Part shown: one piece after another, positions 47,924 to 58,874 of the stretch
Layout: every line of letters begins with the position of its first letter
Position numbering within the stretch: position 1 is the stretch's first letter
NCBI GenBank assembly: GCA_903813345.2
Contig: CAIIXF020000010.1
Coordinates: forward strand, 10,410,349-10,470,348
Direction: 5' to 3'
Length of the DNA: 60,000 nucleotides
Source of the DNA: Owenia fusiformis
Taxonomy: Eukaryota > Annelida > Polychaeta > Sabellida > Oweniidae
Notes under the pieces: model-generated
Seen by the model: the letters and a program-made list of their open reading frames with translations, nothing else
Database searches by the model: none
Told to the model about the DNA's origin: nothing
Translations under genes and position numbers: made by a program

Positions 47924-48953
47924 TTATATTTACTGCTAGTGCATCAGTGTGTGTCTTAGTAACATAATTGATAAGTTGTCTTCTTCTGATGATGGTGTGT
48001 TGATTGAGTTATGTAAATTTGTTACGTAAGGCTGGGGTATTAAAATTAAATTTAAAAAAAACTGTCCCAGCCTGTACTTTAAAAATATTTATTAAGATTG
48101 ATGAGTAAAATAAGATACTTTGTATACGCAATATAAACTAATGCCATCTATCTTTGACATAAAAAATAAAAACATGAAACAAATAAGCATGGTAGAATTA
48201 AAGTCTTAGAGTACACTCTTAAGCGTTTACAGATGACTGTTTTGGGCCAATATTACACTCTACACCCCCAATATGCACACCGTAGCCAAAATGGTACTGT
48301 ATGGTACTTTTGGAGATTGGCTGTATGATATGTATTCAAAGTGATTAACACTCTCATGTATAACTTCATCACCATATCGTTATCATTGCCCTTATAATGC
48401 AACATAGTTGGATTGCCATACTAGATAGATGTCCAACCTTTGGTTAAGCCACTACAAGGCCATCAAATGTGGACAATGAAAATAAAATTATTTCTTATTT
48501 TGTGTTTTGGTATCTTTAAAGTGGTTGATATTAGATCGAAGGTGTTATATATATTTGGGGAATTCAGCATTACATTGCCCAAATGACTGAACATGTTCCA
48601 AAAGCTTTAGAAATCCAAAAGCGTCATAAATTGTTTAAAAGAGATGTGAGATTCATTCACTCTGAATTCTGGATTCAAAGAAAAAAATTTAGCTCTGGTA
48701 GCTTGGACTCTAAAATGTAAGAGATTCCATAAACTTACTATATATTCAAAACATTGCTCTCAGATTTTTATATGGACCAGGGATATACTGGTCCAACCAT
48801 ATCTGTATGATCAAAGACATATAAAACATTATTACTGCTATTATATGTATCTGGTCTGATCAATTGACATTGAATTTAACAGCTGCGAATAGAATTATAA
48901 AACAATCTAATCCATCAGAAAATTAGTATAATTGTTTTTTCATGTTTTTCCAG
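47924..48953. other. non-coding, nothing recognised
   Basis: AT-rich; ends in a polypyrimidine tract before the possible exon at 48954. Confidence 0.5.
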
Positions 48954-49093
48954 GTCCTACCATGCTGTCTTGCTGTGATAAGTATAAGAAGATGGTCGAT
49001 GACATCTGTTGGGGAGAATCTGCCAGAGTCCCAGGCCTTATTTCATATTATAAAGAGTGGTCTCTATCGGATTCAGGACATTTATTGAATTAA
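48954..49093 (+). other. possible terminal exon
   Basis: Follows TTTTTTCATGTTTTTCCAG, is less AT-rich than its surroundings and is open in two frames: one ends at TAA 49091-49093 after about 46 codons (contains SCCDKYKKMVDDICWGESAR), the other ends at a TGA near 49089. Product not recognised in either frame. A plausible last exon of a plus-strand gene. Confidence 0.25.
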
Positions 49094-49234
49094 CAATTAG
49101 ACTTCGCCTCCTTACCTAATCAGAAATTTCAATTTTGAGTGACATTGCATACTAATTGTCAGGTCTCAGAAGTAATTTTTATGTATACGTTAACTAGAAA
49201 AACAGCAACTCCACGGAGTAGCAAATCCCACCGC

Positions 49235-50015
49235 ACAGAACATGGTTTGGTAATTAGTGGCCATCTTGAAACTTTTTGGAGTGAGCATTCCACCATATTA
49301 AATTTGAACCAAATCCATCCACTGGTATTTGAGTTATCAAAGACTATGTTTTTTCCAAAGATGGTGGCCATTTTGAAACTCAGCTGCCATCTTGAAATTG
49401 TCTTCTTAAACAGATCCCTTTGTCCCTAGGTAGCAGCATATAAAATTTGAAGCAAATCAGTCAACTGGTGTTTGAGTTATCAAAGATTAAGTTTTTTAAT
49501 GAAAATGGCAGCCATTTTGAAATTTAACATCCATCTTCTTTGTGAGCAGAACTTGTTGTCCCTAGGCATCAATATATAAATTTTGAACTTCTTCTGTCTA
49601 CTGGTATTTGAGTTATCAAAGATTGCGTTTTTTTCACGAAAAATAGTGCCCATTTTGAAATTCAGAAGCGATCTTGAATATGTTTTCTTTAGTAGAGCTC
49701 ATTTGTCCCTTGGCATCTACATATAAAATTTGAACCAAATCCACCAATTGGCATTTGAGTAATCAAAGATGACGTTCAACCACCATCTTGAAAATTATGT
49801 TGTAAACAGAGCTAATGTGTCCCTAGGCATCAGCATATAAAATTTCAGCCAAATCCGTTCACTGGTATTTCACTTATATAACATTTTTTAATGAAAATGG
49901 CAGCCATTTTGAAAATTCAGGTGCCATCTTGAAAATTCTTTCTGGAACTTGAGTAATCAAAGATAATATTTTTACAAAAAATTGCGGCCATTTTGGATTG
50001 AGCGGCCGTATTGAC
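49235..50015 (+). repeat. degenerate tandem array, roughly 110-150-bp unit
   Basis: The unit holds TGTCCCTAGGCATCA, CATATAAAATTTGAACCAAA, a TCCACTGGTATTTGAGTTAT block, CAAAGAT, and AATGGCAGCCATTTTGAAA followed by CCATCTTGAAA. TGTCCCT recurs near 49422, 49558, 49707 and 49818. Copies are well diverged. Open frames inside are repeat-derived. Confidence 0.88.
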
Positions 50016-50864
50016 AGACAAACGGCTTCTCTAAAATGGTACAGTATTAGTCAATATTATACAATACATAAATGTGTGAGATATATATATATATAAAGTT
50101 ACATCATTTTTACAATGGAAATTACTTTAAGCCAGTTAATATTGTAAAATTAATTTAAACTAGCTCTGGTGTCTATACAGAACTAGGTGGGGTACTTTTG
50201 GAGTACAATTGAAAATCATGTATGGTACTATTGAGAACAATGTGTGGTACTATTGAGAACTTGTGCAGTAATATAACTGTTCATAGAACTTTATGTAGTT
50301 ATGTTCAAATATTTACATGTATTTGCAGAGCAAAAAGCAACTACAATTCATTTAGAGTAACATTAGCTAACATGAAGGATTAATGTTTTCATCACAATTT
50401 ACATGTATTTTCTGTAGTCTATATGAAACTAAAAACTATTTGTAATAATAGATGTCTCTCATATCATGTAAATTTACAAGCAATATTTCTTGGATACTTC
50501 TTCCAAGAAAAATGTAATTTGAACTCATCATATCTATAATAGATATCATCAGTGTCATTTTATAGCACTAAGTGTTTCAAGTGACTGAGGAACACGCGGG
50601 GGGGGACATGCACAGGGTGTCCCGAAATTTCATGCACTCTATTGGCCAGATGGTGGTAATAGTGATACACAAAGCTGATATTCATATATATTATTGCTAT
50701 AATCAAGGTCTTCATTGACACCAAGTTACAAGATGGACAGTCTATATTGAGCAAAGCTAGAGCAGATAGACTATTTAGTGTTTCTGTCCTGCGGAGTAAG
50801 CTCCCGCCTCCACTTTCTGGAGATACTGAATAGAGGCAACAACTGGCCTTGTGACATTATGTAA

Positions 50865-51218
50865 AGAGTAGTCTCGGTTTGTAGAACGAAATTCATCAGT
50901 CTACTGCACATTACGCCTGCTTTGGACAATCTTGGTATTTTTACATATATTGTAGATTTAAAAGTCCTCTTTTGAATATTCATAATTTAATTTAGGCAAT
51001 ATTCCTATATTTTTCATAAAACTGATGAACTTCTTTCTTCAAATCGTGAATTTGTCTACTGCATGTTAAGCCTGCTTCAGACAATTTTGATATTTTTACA
51101 TCTTGTAGATTTAAATGTCTTCTTCTGAATATTCATATTTTAATTTGGTTGATATTTCTATATTTTTCATAAAAAAATTATTAGCCCAAGAGACTGTTCT
51201 CCAAACTGAGACTTGTCC
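50865..51218. mobile_element. MITE with internal tandem duplication (family B, copy 1)
   Basis: The left end (TAGTCTCGGTTTGTAGAAC) and right end (GTTCTCCAAACTGAGACTTG) are imperfect inverted repeats. The body of about 170 bases occurs twice in tandem (CTACTGCA(C/T)(A/G)TTA, GCCTGCTT, ACAAT, TTGTAGATTTAAA, CTTTTGAATATTCATA). Confidence 0.8.
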
Positions 51219-51439
51219 TTCATTAAAGTATTGCCTTAAGAAAATTACAGGGCAGGTTCAGTGTACACCATATTATAAACAGTGCATGAAGTTGTGCATG
51301 AACACACATCTTAAGTCAGATTTAAACATATGTGTCATTGTGAAATACACATTGGAGATTGTGAAATATGTTTGACTTCTGATGCATATCTAGGTCCATT
51401 TTTTGACCACCCTGTATTTGTGTATTGTGTCGTTCAGTA

Positions 51440-51630
51440 TACATAATAGAAACTGGGAGATGATGTTGGGTGATTGTGATATCTTTGAAAATATTGTACT
51501 ATATGCATAGAAGTGATTGTACTAGTTCTGTCAATTTGGTTGTATGGCACCAATTTGGTGATTGTGCTGCATATGGAAATATCACTGTACTATATGCTTG
51601 GTGATTGTGCTAATTCTGTCAAAATATTTT
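51440..51630 (+). repeat. imperfect tandem duplication of about 100 bp
   Basis: GTGATTGT...GTACTATATGC...GTGATTGTACTAGTTCTGTCAA recurs as GTGATTGT...GTACTATATGC...GTGATTGTGCTAATTCTGTCAA. Confidence 0.6.
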
Positions 51631-51681
51631 TGAAATTACAAGTATACTGAATACAGTATTGCATTGCTATTGCTGTTTCAG

Positions 51682-51774
51682 GCGATTCAGCTTAGGATGA
51701 TCTGCAACACTGTGGAGGTTGTAAATCTATGTATAAAAGATGGCAGCATGAGTAATATTTTGAAATTCAGTTAG
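51682..51774 (+). other. possible terminal exon (weak)
   Basis: Follows CATTGCTATTGCTGTTTCAG; one frame runs 30 codons to TAG (starts AIQLRMICNTVEVVNLCIKD). A GTTGTA donor-like site lies inside. Not recognised. Confidence 0.18.
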
Positions 51775-51832
51775 CGGATAAGATTTTCATTTGGTGCACA
51801 CAGCTCAAAGAAGTGATGCACTCAATTATAAA

Positions 51833-52590
51833 TACCGTATTCTCTGTAATTACCGCCCACTCTCTAATAAGCGCCCACCCCGCTTCACAAAGTTCAAGAA
51901 ACATCGAGGAATCAACAAGAATTGAAGAATATATCAGGAAAAAAATATTTCTCAAAATCCAGGAGCGGGCGATAATAGAGTACTTACCCTAAAACTGCTG
52001 TAAACACGATACGTTTTGTAATTCTATGCATCCTCTCGATACATATATATCGATGGGTGCTTCCCACACCATACCATGCTAATATTGTCTCCAAATAGTC
52101 CATAATGAATGAAGGAATTGTTCTTTATCGGCATTCAGAAATTTCAAAAGCTATTGCAGATGTTCTGCGCATGTCAAGGTCGTGAACTTTCTGGTTTCTG
52201 TTTAATGTTTCTCGACTTTTACACGACTTTTGCATGAATAATGATGATCTCTCATCAAATTAGAAATAATGTATAACTTTAGATCGATATCCAGCAGTCT
52301 CTAGTGGAAATATTGAAGGTAATCGGCGATAATGACAAAGTGGGCGTGCCGGAAATAAATTAGACATAGACGGGTCTTCAACCACTACCGTATTCTCTCC
52401 AATAACAGCACTTGTCATATTATTATAAAAATATGTTGAAGAAAATGCATTCTTGTCAAGAAAAATTGCCATACATGAAATTCCTCGGGATTTCTGATTT
52501 CTTTCATACATGGGCGCTTATTAGAATGGTCTAAATAATGTATTTTCAATTTTCTAAATGCCCTGGGCGCTAATTACAGAGAATACGGTA
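51833..52590. mobile_element. 758-bp TIR element with TACCGTATTCTCTGTAATTA ends
   Basis: The left end TACCGTATTCTCTGTAATTA and the right end are inverted with 25 of 26 matches, with TAAA on both outer sides. Homology of the arms continues inward (TCTAATAAGCGCCCA, CGAGGAAT), so the TIRs are over 100 bases. A second, internal TACCGTATTCTCTCCAATAA end at about 52387 and a degenerate right end near 51965-51985 suggest two nested or merged copies. No transposase. Confidence 0.75.
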
Positions 52591-52675
52591 TAAATCAGCA
52601 TTTTGAACAGTGCTCAAATCATTTTTGGTATTTATTTTGTTCTCATCATTTTCACTTGTAAAGTATGCTTATTGT

Positions 52676-52790
52676 TGTATTGTATTGTATATTTATTGAC
52701 CTCTAATTAATAGAGAGTTACAATAGTTGAAATACATTAAAGTGTAAAATACAAACGATTATAATTTAAACAAGGTGAATAAATGAAATA
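52676..52790 (-). mobile_element. LINE 3'-tail fragment
   Basis: TATTGTATTGTATATTTATTGACCTCT on the plus strand, then TAATAGAGAGTTACAAT; resembles the tail at 56541-56620 (TTTTATTGACTCTCTGATG ... CATTACAATGA), so probably a related element. Confidence 0.5.
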
Positions 52791-53284
52791 AGAATTCTAT
52801 AATATATAGACACCTCTATTGTAGTGATCAAGACCATCTTCCCCGAGGTCGATAGCTCAAAACACTGGCAAGAATAATATCTGCCGTTCTCAGTTGGATT
52901 TCATTTACACTTTCACCAAATATCTGATTAATATGTTGCTCATTGTTCATAGTGTCATTGTAAAGAGCTCCATATAAACTGCTTATGATTGAATAAGAAA
53001 TAATTCCTTGATTATGTAGTATAAAATGATGTGCAATGATTTAATGAAAATAGAAAATATTGTGACAATAAAATGATATAAATAAAGATTATTATGTGCA
53101 TTTTGTTTAAAATTAATTAGTCTGGTGTGAAAAATTGCAATATGGTCTCCAGCTCCATAGCAGTTCGATAAGAATGGAAGTCCAAATGAATACTTACATT
53201 GGAATCAGCTATACTACAATACCAAATTATGACTGGGAATAATAACCATTCCAAATCATAATAATAAAATATTTTTAAACTAAT

Positions 53285-53426
53285 GAAAACAACTTGACTC
53301 TATAGTTCTTTTCAAAATAATGAAAACAACTAGACTCTATATTTCTCTTAAAAATAGTGAAAACAACTAGACTCTATATTTCTTTTCAAAATAATGAAAA
53401 CAACCTATATTTCTCTTAAAAATAAT
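53285..53426 (+). repeat. 37-bp tandem repeat, four copies
   Basis: Unit GAAAACAACTAGACTCTATA plus TTTCTCTTAAAAATAAT; the last copy has a 6-bp deletion. Alternating CTTTTCA/CTCTTAA variants suggest a 74-bp higher-order unit. Confidence 0.9.
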
Positions 53427-53644
53427 GGTATAGTGTTGACCAAAAATGTCTATATTTTATTTATGAGGTGAGTCTTTAACACTGCTTTGATTTTAAAATC
53501 ATTTTTGCTTGAGGTGCATCCCTTCTACAATTGTTCCTTTAAAGGTGACATTATAAATATTTAGTTGTTTCTTATATTGATCCATTGACATTTTTCTATT
53601 GAAACTGAAGTCATATATAAGTGATGTTTTGCTTTTAACTCAGT

Positions 53645-53842
53645 GGACTATTCTTGGTTTGGAGAATGAAATTCATCAATCTACTTCATATTACTCCTGC
53701 TTTGGACAATTTTGATATTTCTACATATTGTAGATTTAAATGTCCTCTTTTGAATATCAATAATTTAATTTGAGTGATATTTCTGTATTTTTCATAAAAA
53801 ATTATTAGCCCAGGAGACTGTTCTCCAAACCGAGACGTGTCC
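53645..53842. mobile_element. MITE (family B, copy 2), unduplicated
   Basis: 198 bases with ends GGACTATTCTTGGTTTGGAG and TTCTCCAAACCGAGACGTGTCC as inverted repeats; the body matches one unit of 50865-51218. Confidence 0.82.
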
Positions 53843-54170
53843 TTTGCCTCGCCAAATGGAATTTACCTCATCAGATTGTAGATCCTGGCTTTGCCTCTGT
53901 GCCTGTTCAATTTTCATATGTCTCATATGTGGTGTGGTAACGAAGATCAGGAAGATGCACACCACACCATATTAAACTTGTTTTTTCAATATTTTATGAC
54001 TCTGGGGTCTATTTTGGAAATGTCATAATTTACAATTTTGTCTCAAGTCATAGTTCCTCCCACAATAAACAATGGTTTTCTTGGAATTGTAAGTATCAAT
54101 CTAGTACTTTCCCGATCCACCCTGACCAAAAGTAGAACATTTGACTAGTTGAGCTTCAAGACTGTGTGTT

Positions 54171-54512
54171 TTTAAAAGTGTTTATCAACTTTTTTTTAAT
54201 CAAAAATTAAATTTTCAAATTAAATTTCCTTTGTAAATGTGACTTCTCGGACAGGGAGATTTTCCATAGACCCCATGATTTAAAATCACAAAAAGTGAAA
54301 TATCTTTTCTTGTATTGGACAGATCATGTTTTATTTTAGTGGATATTTTAAAATATAAAAACAATGTGCATAAGGTTAATATGAAAATGAACACTAAAAC
54401 TGCTGAACATTCAAGTTAAAGGGAACTTTCTAATGTTATCTAATGCCATGTTATCTGCCCCTAATTAGCCACCTGGTGGTGAAACTGGTAACTGCCTACT
54501 TGCATCTGGGTT
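54171..54512 (+). repeat. dispersed repeat family A, copy 3
   Basis: Best match to copy 1, including CCATAGACCCCATG and the GAAACTGGTAACTGCCTACT block. Same orientation as the other copies, more than 50 kb away. Confidence 0.7.
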
Positions 54513-54840
54513 ATTTCACTCATTCATTTTTATCCACAATTCTGTTACCAGTCCATATTTACCATTTTTCTTGATGAACCAGTATGCTTAATACAGTCCC
54601 AATGTTCCAATTTTTACAGAAATATAAATTACAATTTGTGTTAGAAGTTAGAACCAAATATACATAATGCATCTCTACTTAAAACCTGAAGATGTTCAAA
54701 TGATTCCAATGTGTAGAGCAAGTCCTCTTAAAATTGTAACATCAAATATCTTATTCAGAGGGTGTAAATGTTGAATTTCGGTAAGGTGCTGGAGCATGAC
54801 ATTTTTCCCAAAAATATCAATAATTTAGCACAAAGGAGTA

Positions 54841-55220
54841 GTATCGATATGGTGAACTTTTTGAACACGTGTTTCTCTTAAACCAGTCAACAAAATATTC
54901 TGAAAATTTTACACATCGTCAATTTAATGGTCATCTTTTGGATGATAACATTATAATTTGAATTATTTATATATATACTTTTCTCTATATTGTTTTAAAA
55001 AACACATCAGACACCTCTTTCGTTCTTGGTATTATATGTTCGGAATGAAATGAAACATCTATCCGAACCTCATTGGAACATATATAAATAATTTTCGCAT
55101 TAAATTGTTAACGTTGCCAATCAGTCAACATTACATAAAGGACCGTGTGTTTTTACAGAATGTTTTCAATAATTGGTTTAAGAGAAAAACATCATTGAAT
55201 TCAGTTCACCATATCGATAC
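54841..55220. mobile_element. 380-bp foldback element, arms of about 160 bp
   Basis: GTATCGATATGGTGAACT (54841-54858) is exactly inverted at 55203-55220. Homology continues inward: CTCTTAAACCA, ATTCTG(A/T)AAA, then AATTATTTATATATAT near the centre. Nearly the whole element is two inverted arms, diverged by about a quarter. No frame. Confidence 0.82.
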
Positions 55221-55266
55221 CTATCCTTTTGATTATTTTCAGGCAAAATAGACTAACCAGTACAAT

Positions 55267-56529
55267 AGTCACTGGCGGATCTAGGGGGATGGGCCCATGG
55301 GGCACGGCCCCCCTAGCAGAAGCACTCGTTGCCATAAGTCGCGCCCTCAAAACCCGGGTTTGCCGTCATCCAAACCCGCCTTTGCTAAAAAACAAACGGT
55401 GCATTATTTGACTCGTTCGTGTTATTTTCGATACTTTTCAAACCAGAATTTTCATTGTTTTTATTAGAAGGGTTCCTCGTAATTAACTCTTAACTATGGA
55501 TATGTTAACTTAACTACAACGGACTTTTAACGAGATGTTTTGCGCATAGGGTTATAAAGTGTCTTGTATGATGCGCCCTCAAAACCCGGGTTTGCCGTCA
55601 TCCAAATCCGCCTTTGCAAAAATGTGAACGGTTCATAATTAGAGTCATTCGTGTTATTTTCGGGAGTTTTCAAACCTGGATTTAATTGCTTTTATTTGAA
55701 GATCCTTGTTATCAATTGTAATATTGTAAGATTTTGGCCCAGACTGACACAACAGAAATTGTCAACACTGGAGGATGGTAATAGCTCGTAATTGTATTTA
55801 AATCAAATATTATCCATATTTATGAATAAAAATAGTATGTCAAGTTCCTCATCTCTACTGGTAAATTTTCCTTGCTTTAGTAGCCATTGACCTGATACAT
55901 TATCTTAGTCAAAATAGAGAACGAACAAATATAAGGGGTCTTCTAGCTTTGCACATTTTAGACCAATCATAATACATAACTTTTTCTAATATGTTTAACG
56001 TCTTGGTAGATAAAAAATAACACGTATAAAATTCTAATAAAACGAACTTTTATATTTCGTGGCCTCATCAAACACTTATTTCGTTTGGAATGGCCTTAAA
56101 CCCTGGTCCGCGAAACACACATTTAAATAAGGGATTGGCGCACCCGGGTCTGACTGTAAACCTCCTGTTCACTGTCGTATGAATTATGAATGTAGTTTCG
56201 CACAGTTGTCAACGGAAACAAACAGTGAACCCTGCTTTCCCGAACCCGGGTTTCCAGGATTCGCCTCGCATGCCTTCGAATCTTTCTCCCCCCTAGGGTG
56301 GGGCAAGAAAAAAATGTTTACCCCAAAAACTTTGTAGGACCTTAATTAGTGGGCCTTTTTGGGCATTACTTGGCCTTTTGAGCCTTTTTAGGCCAAATTA
56401 TCAGAAGTGGGCGATAAATTTACAAATTTTGGCCCAACTTTGGGATTTAGGGGCCCAAAATTTTTTCAGATTTGAAATTTGCCCCCCCCCCCTTCTTCCC
56501 CTTGTTATCTTCTGGATCCGCCAGTGATA
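55267..56529. mobile_element. TIR element with TCACTGGCGGATC ends and an internal duplication
   Basis: The left end TCACTGGCGGATC (55271 area) is matched by its reverse complement at the right end, with TAG flanking both sides (possible 3-bp target duplication). Inside, a segment of about 140 bp starting GCGCCCTCAAAACCCGGG occurs twice (from 55341 and from 55573). The right part (56285-56500) is a degenerate stretch of GGCCC/GGGCC words and C-runs that resembles 26690-26920 and 58875-59075. No transposase frame is visible, so it looks non-autonomous. Similar ends are widespread in invertebrate genomes (from memory). Confidence 0.6.
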
Positions 56530-56540
56530 GGTATATCAAT

Positions 56541-56790
56541 CATTATATATATATCTTTTATTGACTCTCTGATGTCATTACAATGACATATTAGTCACTA
56601 AAAAACTAAAAACTACAATCTACAAAATTGACCTAAGACTAAACTAACTACTGGATACAAAAATAAAGTTGTTGTAAAATACAATTCTAATTACATCATC
56701 AAATGTAAAATACAAAAATACAAGATAATTGTAAAGCACAGATACAGCTTGACAGAAATTTAAATATCAGTGTGATGTATCGTTGACACA
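56541..56790 (-). mobile_element. 3' UTR and tail of the truncated LINE
   Basis: AT-rich sequence between the LINE stop codon and a TATA-type dinucleotide run (about 56545-56558). An AATAAA hexamer lies just before the run on the minus strand. A simple-repeat tail is typical of many LINEs. It abuts the right end of the TIR element that finishes at 56529. Confidence 0.6.
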
Positions 56791-57594
56791 TTAATCCAAT
56801 TTTTTGAGTGAATGATAGATAAACTTTGCTAAATGTAAAATTACATAAGAATTTTTGTGAGACATCAGTTTTTTAAAAATAATGTCAGGACTGCCTACAA
56901 AATTAAATTGTGTAAGGGTGTCAAACAAAAGTTTTCTTTCTGTAGTGTTTTTCTTACAAATCATGATGAAGTGTTGTTCATCTTCTAAAATACCACAAAT
57001 ATTACATAAACGTTCATCTACAGGTTTTGGCTTTGGCTTCAAATGACGACCAAGTTCTATATGTAACTTGTGGGAACTAAGCCTAAATCTACAAATTGCT
57101 TGCCTGTAATTTTTATTTTGGATATTTAAATATCTCTCTCTTTCAAAGACATTTTTGAATTTAACATAAGTTCTCAAGACAGGGTAATTTAATATATCTT
57201 TCTTCCACTGAGTTTTATAATTCTGATACAGTGTTTTTGTTATTGTCTTGATAAAAATATTGTCATCATCAATCTTTTGAGTATCCCAATAAGATAATAA
57301 ATCACACTTTTTTAATATATCAATGACTTTTTTTGACCAAGTGCATTTAAAACCAAATTGACTCATTTCACGGTCATACATATATGTTTTATGAAGAATG
57401 TTTCTCGGTGGTAGATGAAGTAAACGGAGCCAATATTTAATTAATTTGATTTCAAAACGTATTTTTAACGGGTAGCGTCCCAATTCTCCATAAACTGCTG
57501 GTGTTGCAGTTGATTTTTTAACACCCAAAAGACATTTAAGAAAAGATAGGTGCATTGTCTCTATTGTCTTCAGATGTTTTTCATTGATCCACAC
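56791..57594 (-). pseudogene. non-LTR retrotransposon ORF2 C-terminal half (thumb and CCHC)
   Basis: A 267-codon frame continuing the RT after a frameshift. It has the conserved C-terminal region of many invertebrate LINEs: a VYGELGRYPL motif (34-43) followed by YWLRLLHLP (54-62), then near the end an R-C-x2-C ... EDEQHF ... C cluster (C197, C200, H208, C213) that matches the CCHC-like motif of these ORF2 proteins. The printed start ATG is not a true start: upstream codons S-E-V-W are in frame with it and complete the RT sequence, showing the break is a single-base change. Ends with a normal stop, followed by a 3' UTR running to about 56541. Confidence 0.85.
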
Positions 57595-58303
57595 CTCCGA
57601 GGCATGAAGTTAAAATAGGTTCAACTAAGGAATCAAAAAGGTGCAATGCAACATTAACTGGAATGTCATTAAATTTTTTATATTGCTGTTTAACTTTAAA
57701 CAAAGCTTTTCTTGCTTGCTCTTTCAAGTAAAATACATGCTGGTCAAAATTCTTTGTTTTACTGAATATACATCCAAGATATTTGTACTGCTCAACATTT
57801 TCTATAGCACTATCATTGAATGTGAAAACCGCATCAACTTTTGAGTTAAAAACAATTGATTTTGTCTTCATTGTGTTAACTATGAGATGATATCTCTTAC
57901 AAAAATCAAAAAGGCAATTGAGCAAAGTTTGGGCACCATCCTTACTGTTTGACATCAAGATAAGATCATCGGCCCAAAGTAAGTGGTTTAACATATTTCC
58001 ATTAAATTGAATGCCATTTTCTTTTGGTAAATTATCTTTTAAGTCATCAAGGAAATGGTTGAATAAATAGGTACTAAGTACAGAGCCTTGCATTACTCCA
58101 ACAGTTGTTTTGAAAGTAGGGCTGATACCTTCTTTGAATTTTAGACATGCTTTTGACTTTTCATACATACTAGATATAACCTTGAATATATTAGAATTAG
58201 GTGAAATTCCTGATTTACAAAGTTTGTACATAAGTGCCACTCTATTTACATAGTCAAATGCTTTTCTAGATTCCCTATTATAAGTTTGTTCCTGGTTCAA
58301 CAT
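57581..58303 (-). pseudogene. non-LTR retrotransposon reverse transcriptase, 5'-truncated upstream half
   Basis: A 240-codon frame with reverse transcriptase motifs in order: remains of motif A (RKAFDYVNR, residues 13-21), a motif B region (VMQGSVLSTYLF, 70-81), the catalytic WADDL of motif C (110-114, D112/D113), an N-x-x-KTK motif D (143-148) and YLG of motif E (175-177). It joins the minus-strand frame at 56791-57594 through a one-base insertion near 57601-57606. The first, catalytic Asp of motif A is replaced (E11) and nothing recognisable lies upstream, so the fingers domain and endonuclease are missing. Such elements normally carry an apurinic-type endonuclease, then RT, then a Cys/His C-terminus; 5' truncation is the usual result of incomplete target-primed reverse transcription. 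Clade not assigned. It cannot be active. Confidence 0.88.
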
Positions 58304-58874
58304 GTAACTTAATTTTCATAAACATTATCAATGTAAACATGAACATTTTCAATCTAAATACTATACAGAAATAATAAAAAGGGTAAATAAATAGATCATG
58401 CTTCTGCATTTCTGTAGGAATTTTGTTGGAAGCCAGTTCTGATGATCTTATATAAAAAATGGCAGACATCTACACATCAAAAGATCATTATTCTAACTTT
58501 TTATAACGTTTTAGCACTTATATAGAAAGATCTAATTAATATCTGGGATACATACTGAAAAAGCATCTATTACTTCAAATTGATGATTCTCTGATTTGAT
58601 CTCTTTTTGAAATTATGTATTAAATATTTCTTCGAAAGGTGGTGGAGCAATGTAAAGAACACGTGGACATTTTGGGCCACTCTGTACATGTAGATTGTCA
58701 AATTAAGCCATATATAAGACATTGCAGGTGTTCAAACCATGGCGAGGGGGGGTGGTGGATTGTGGGGACAAAATATTCCTTTTGGAATTCTTTTTCTTAG
58801 ATTGAGACCATAGTGACATTTTATTTCAAATGAAACTCAAGTAAGGAATTTGGAAATGAAACCCAAATGATGAC
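58304..58874. other. non-coding, nothing recognised
   Basis: Directly upstream of the truncated LINE; no further LINE homology, marking the 5' truncation point. Confidence 0.5.
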
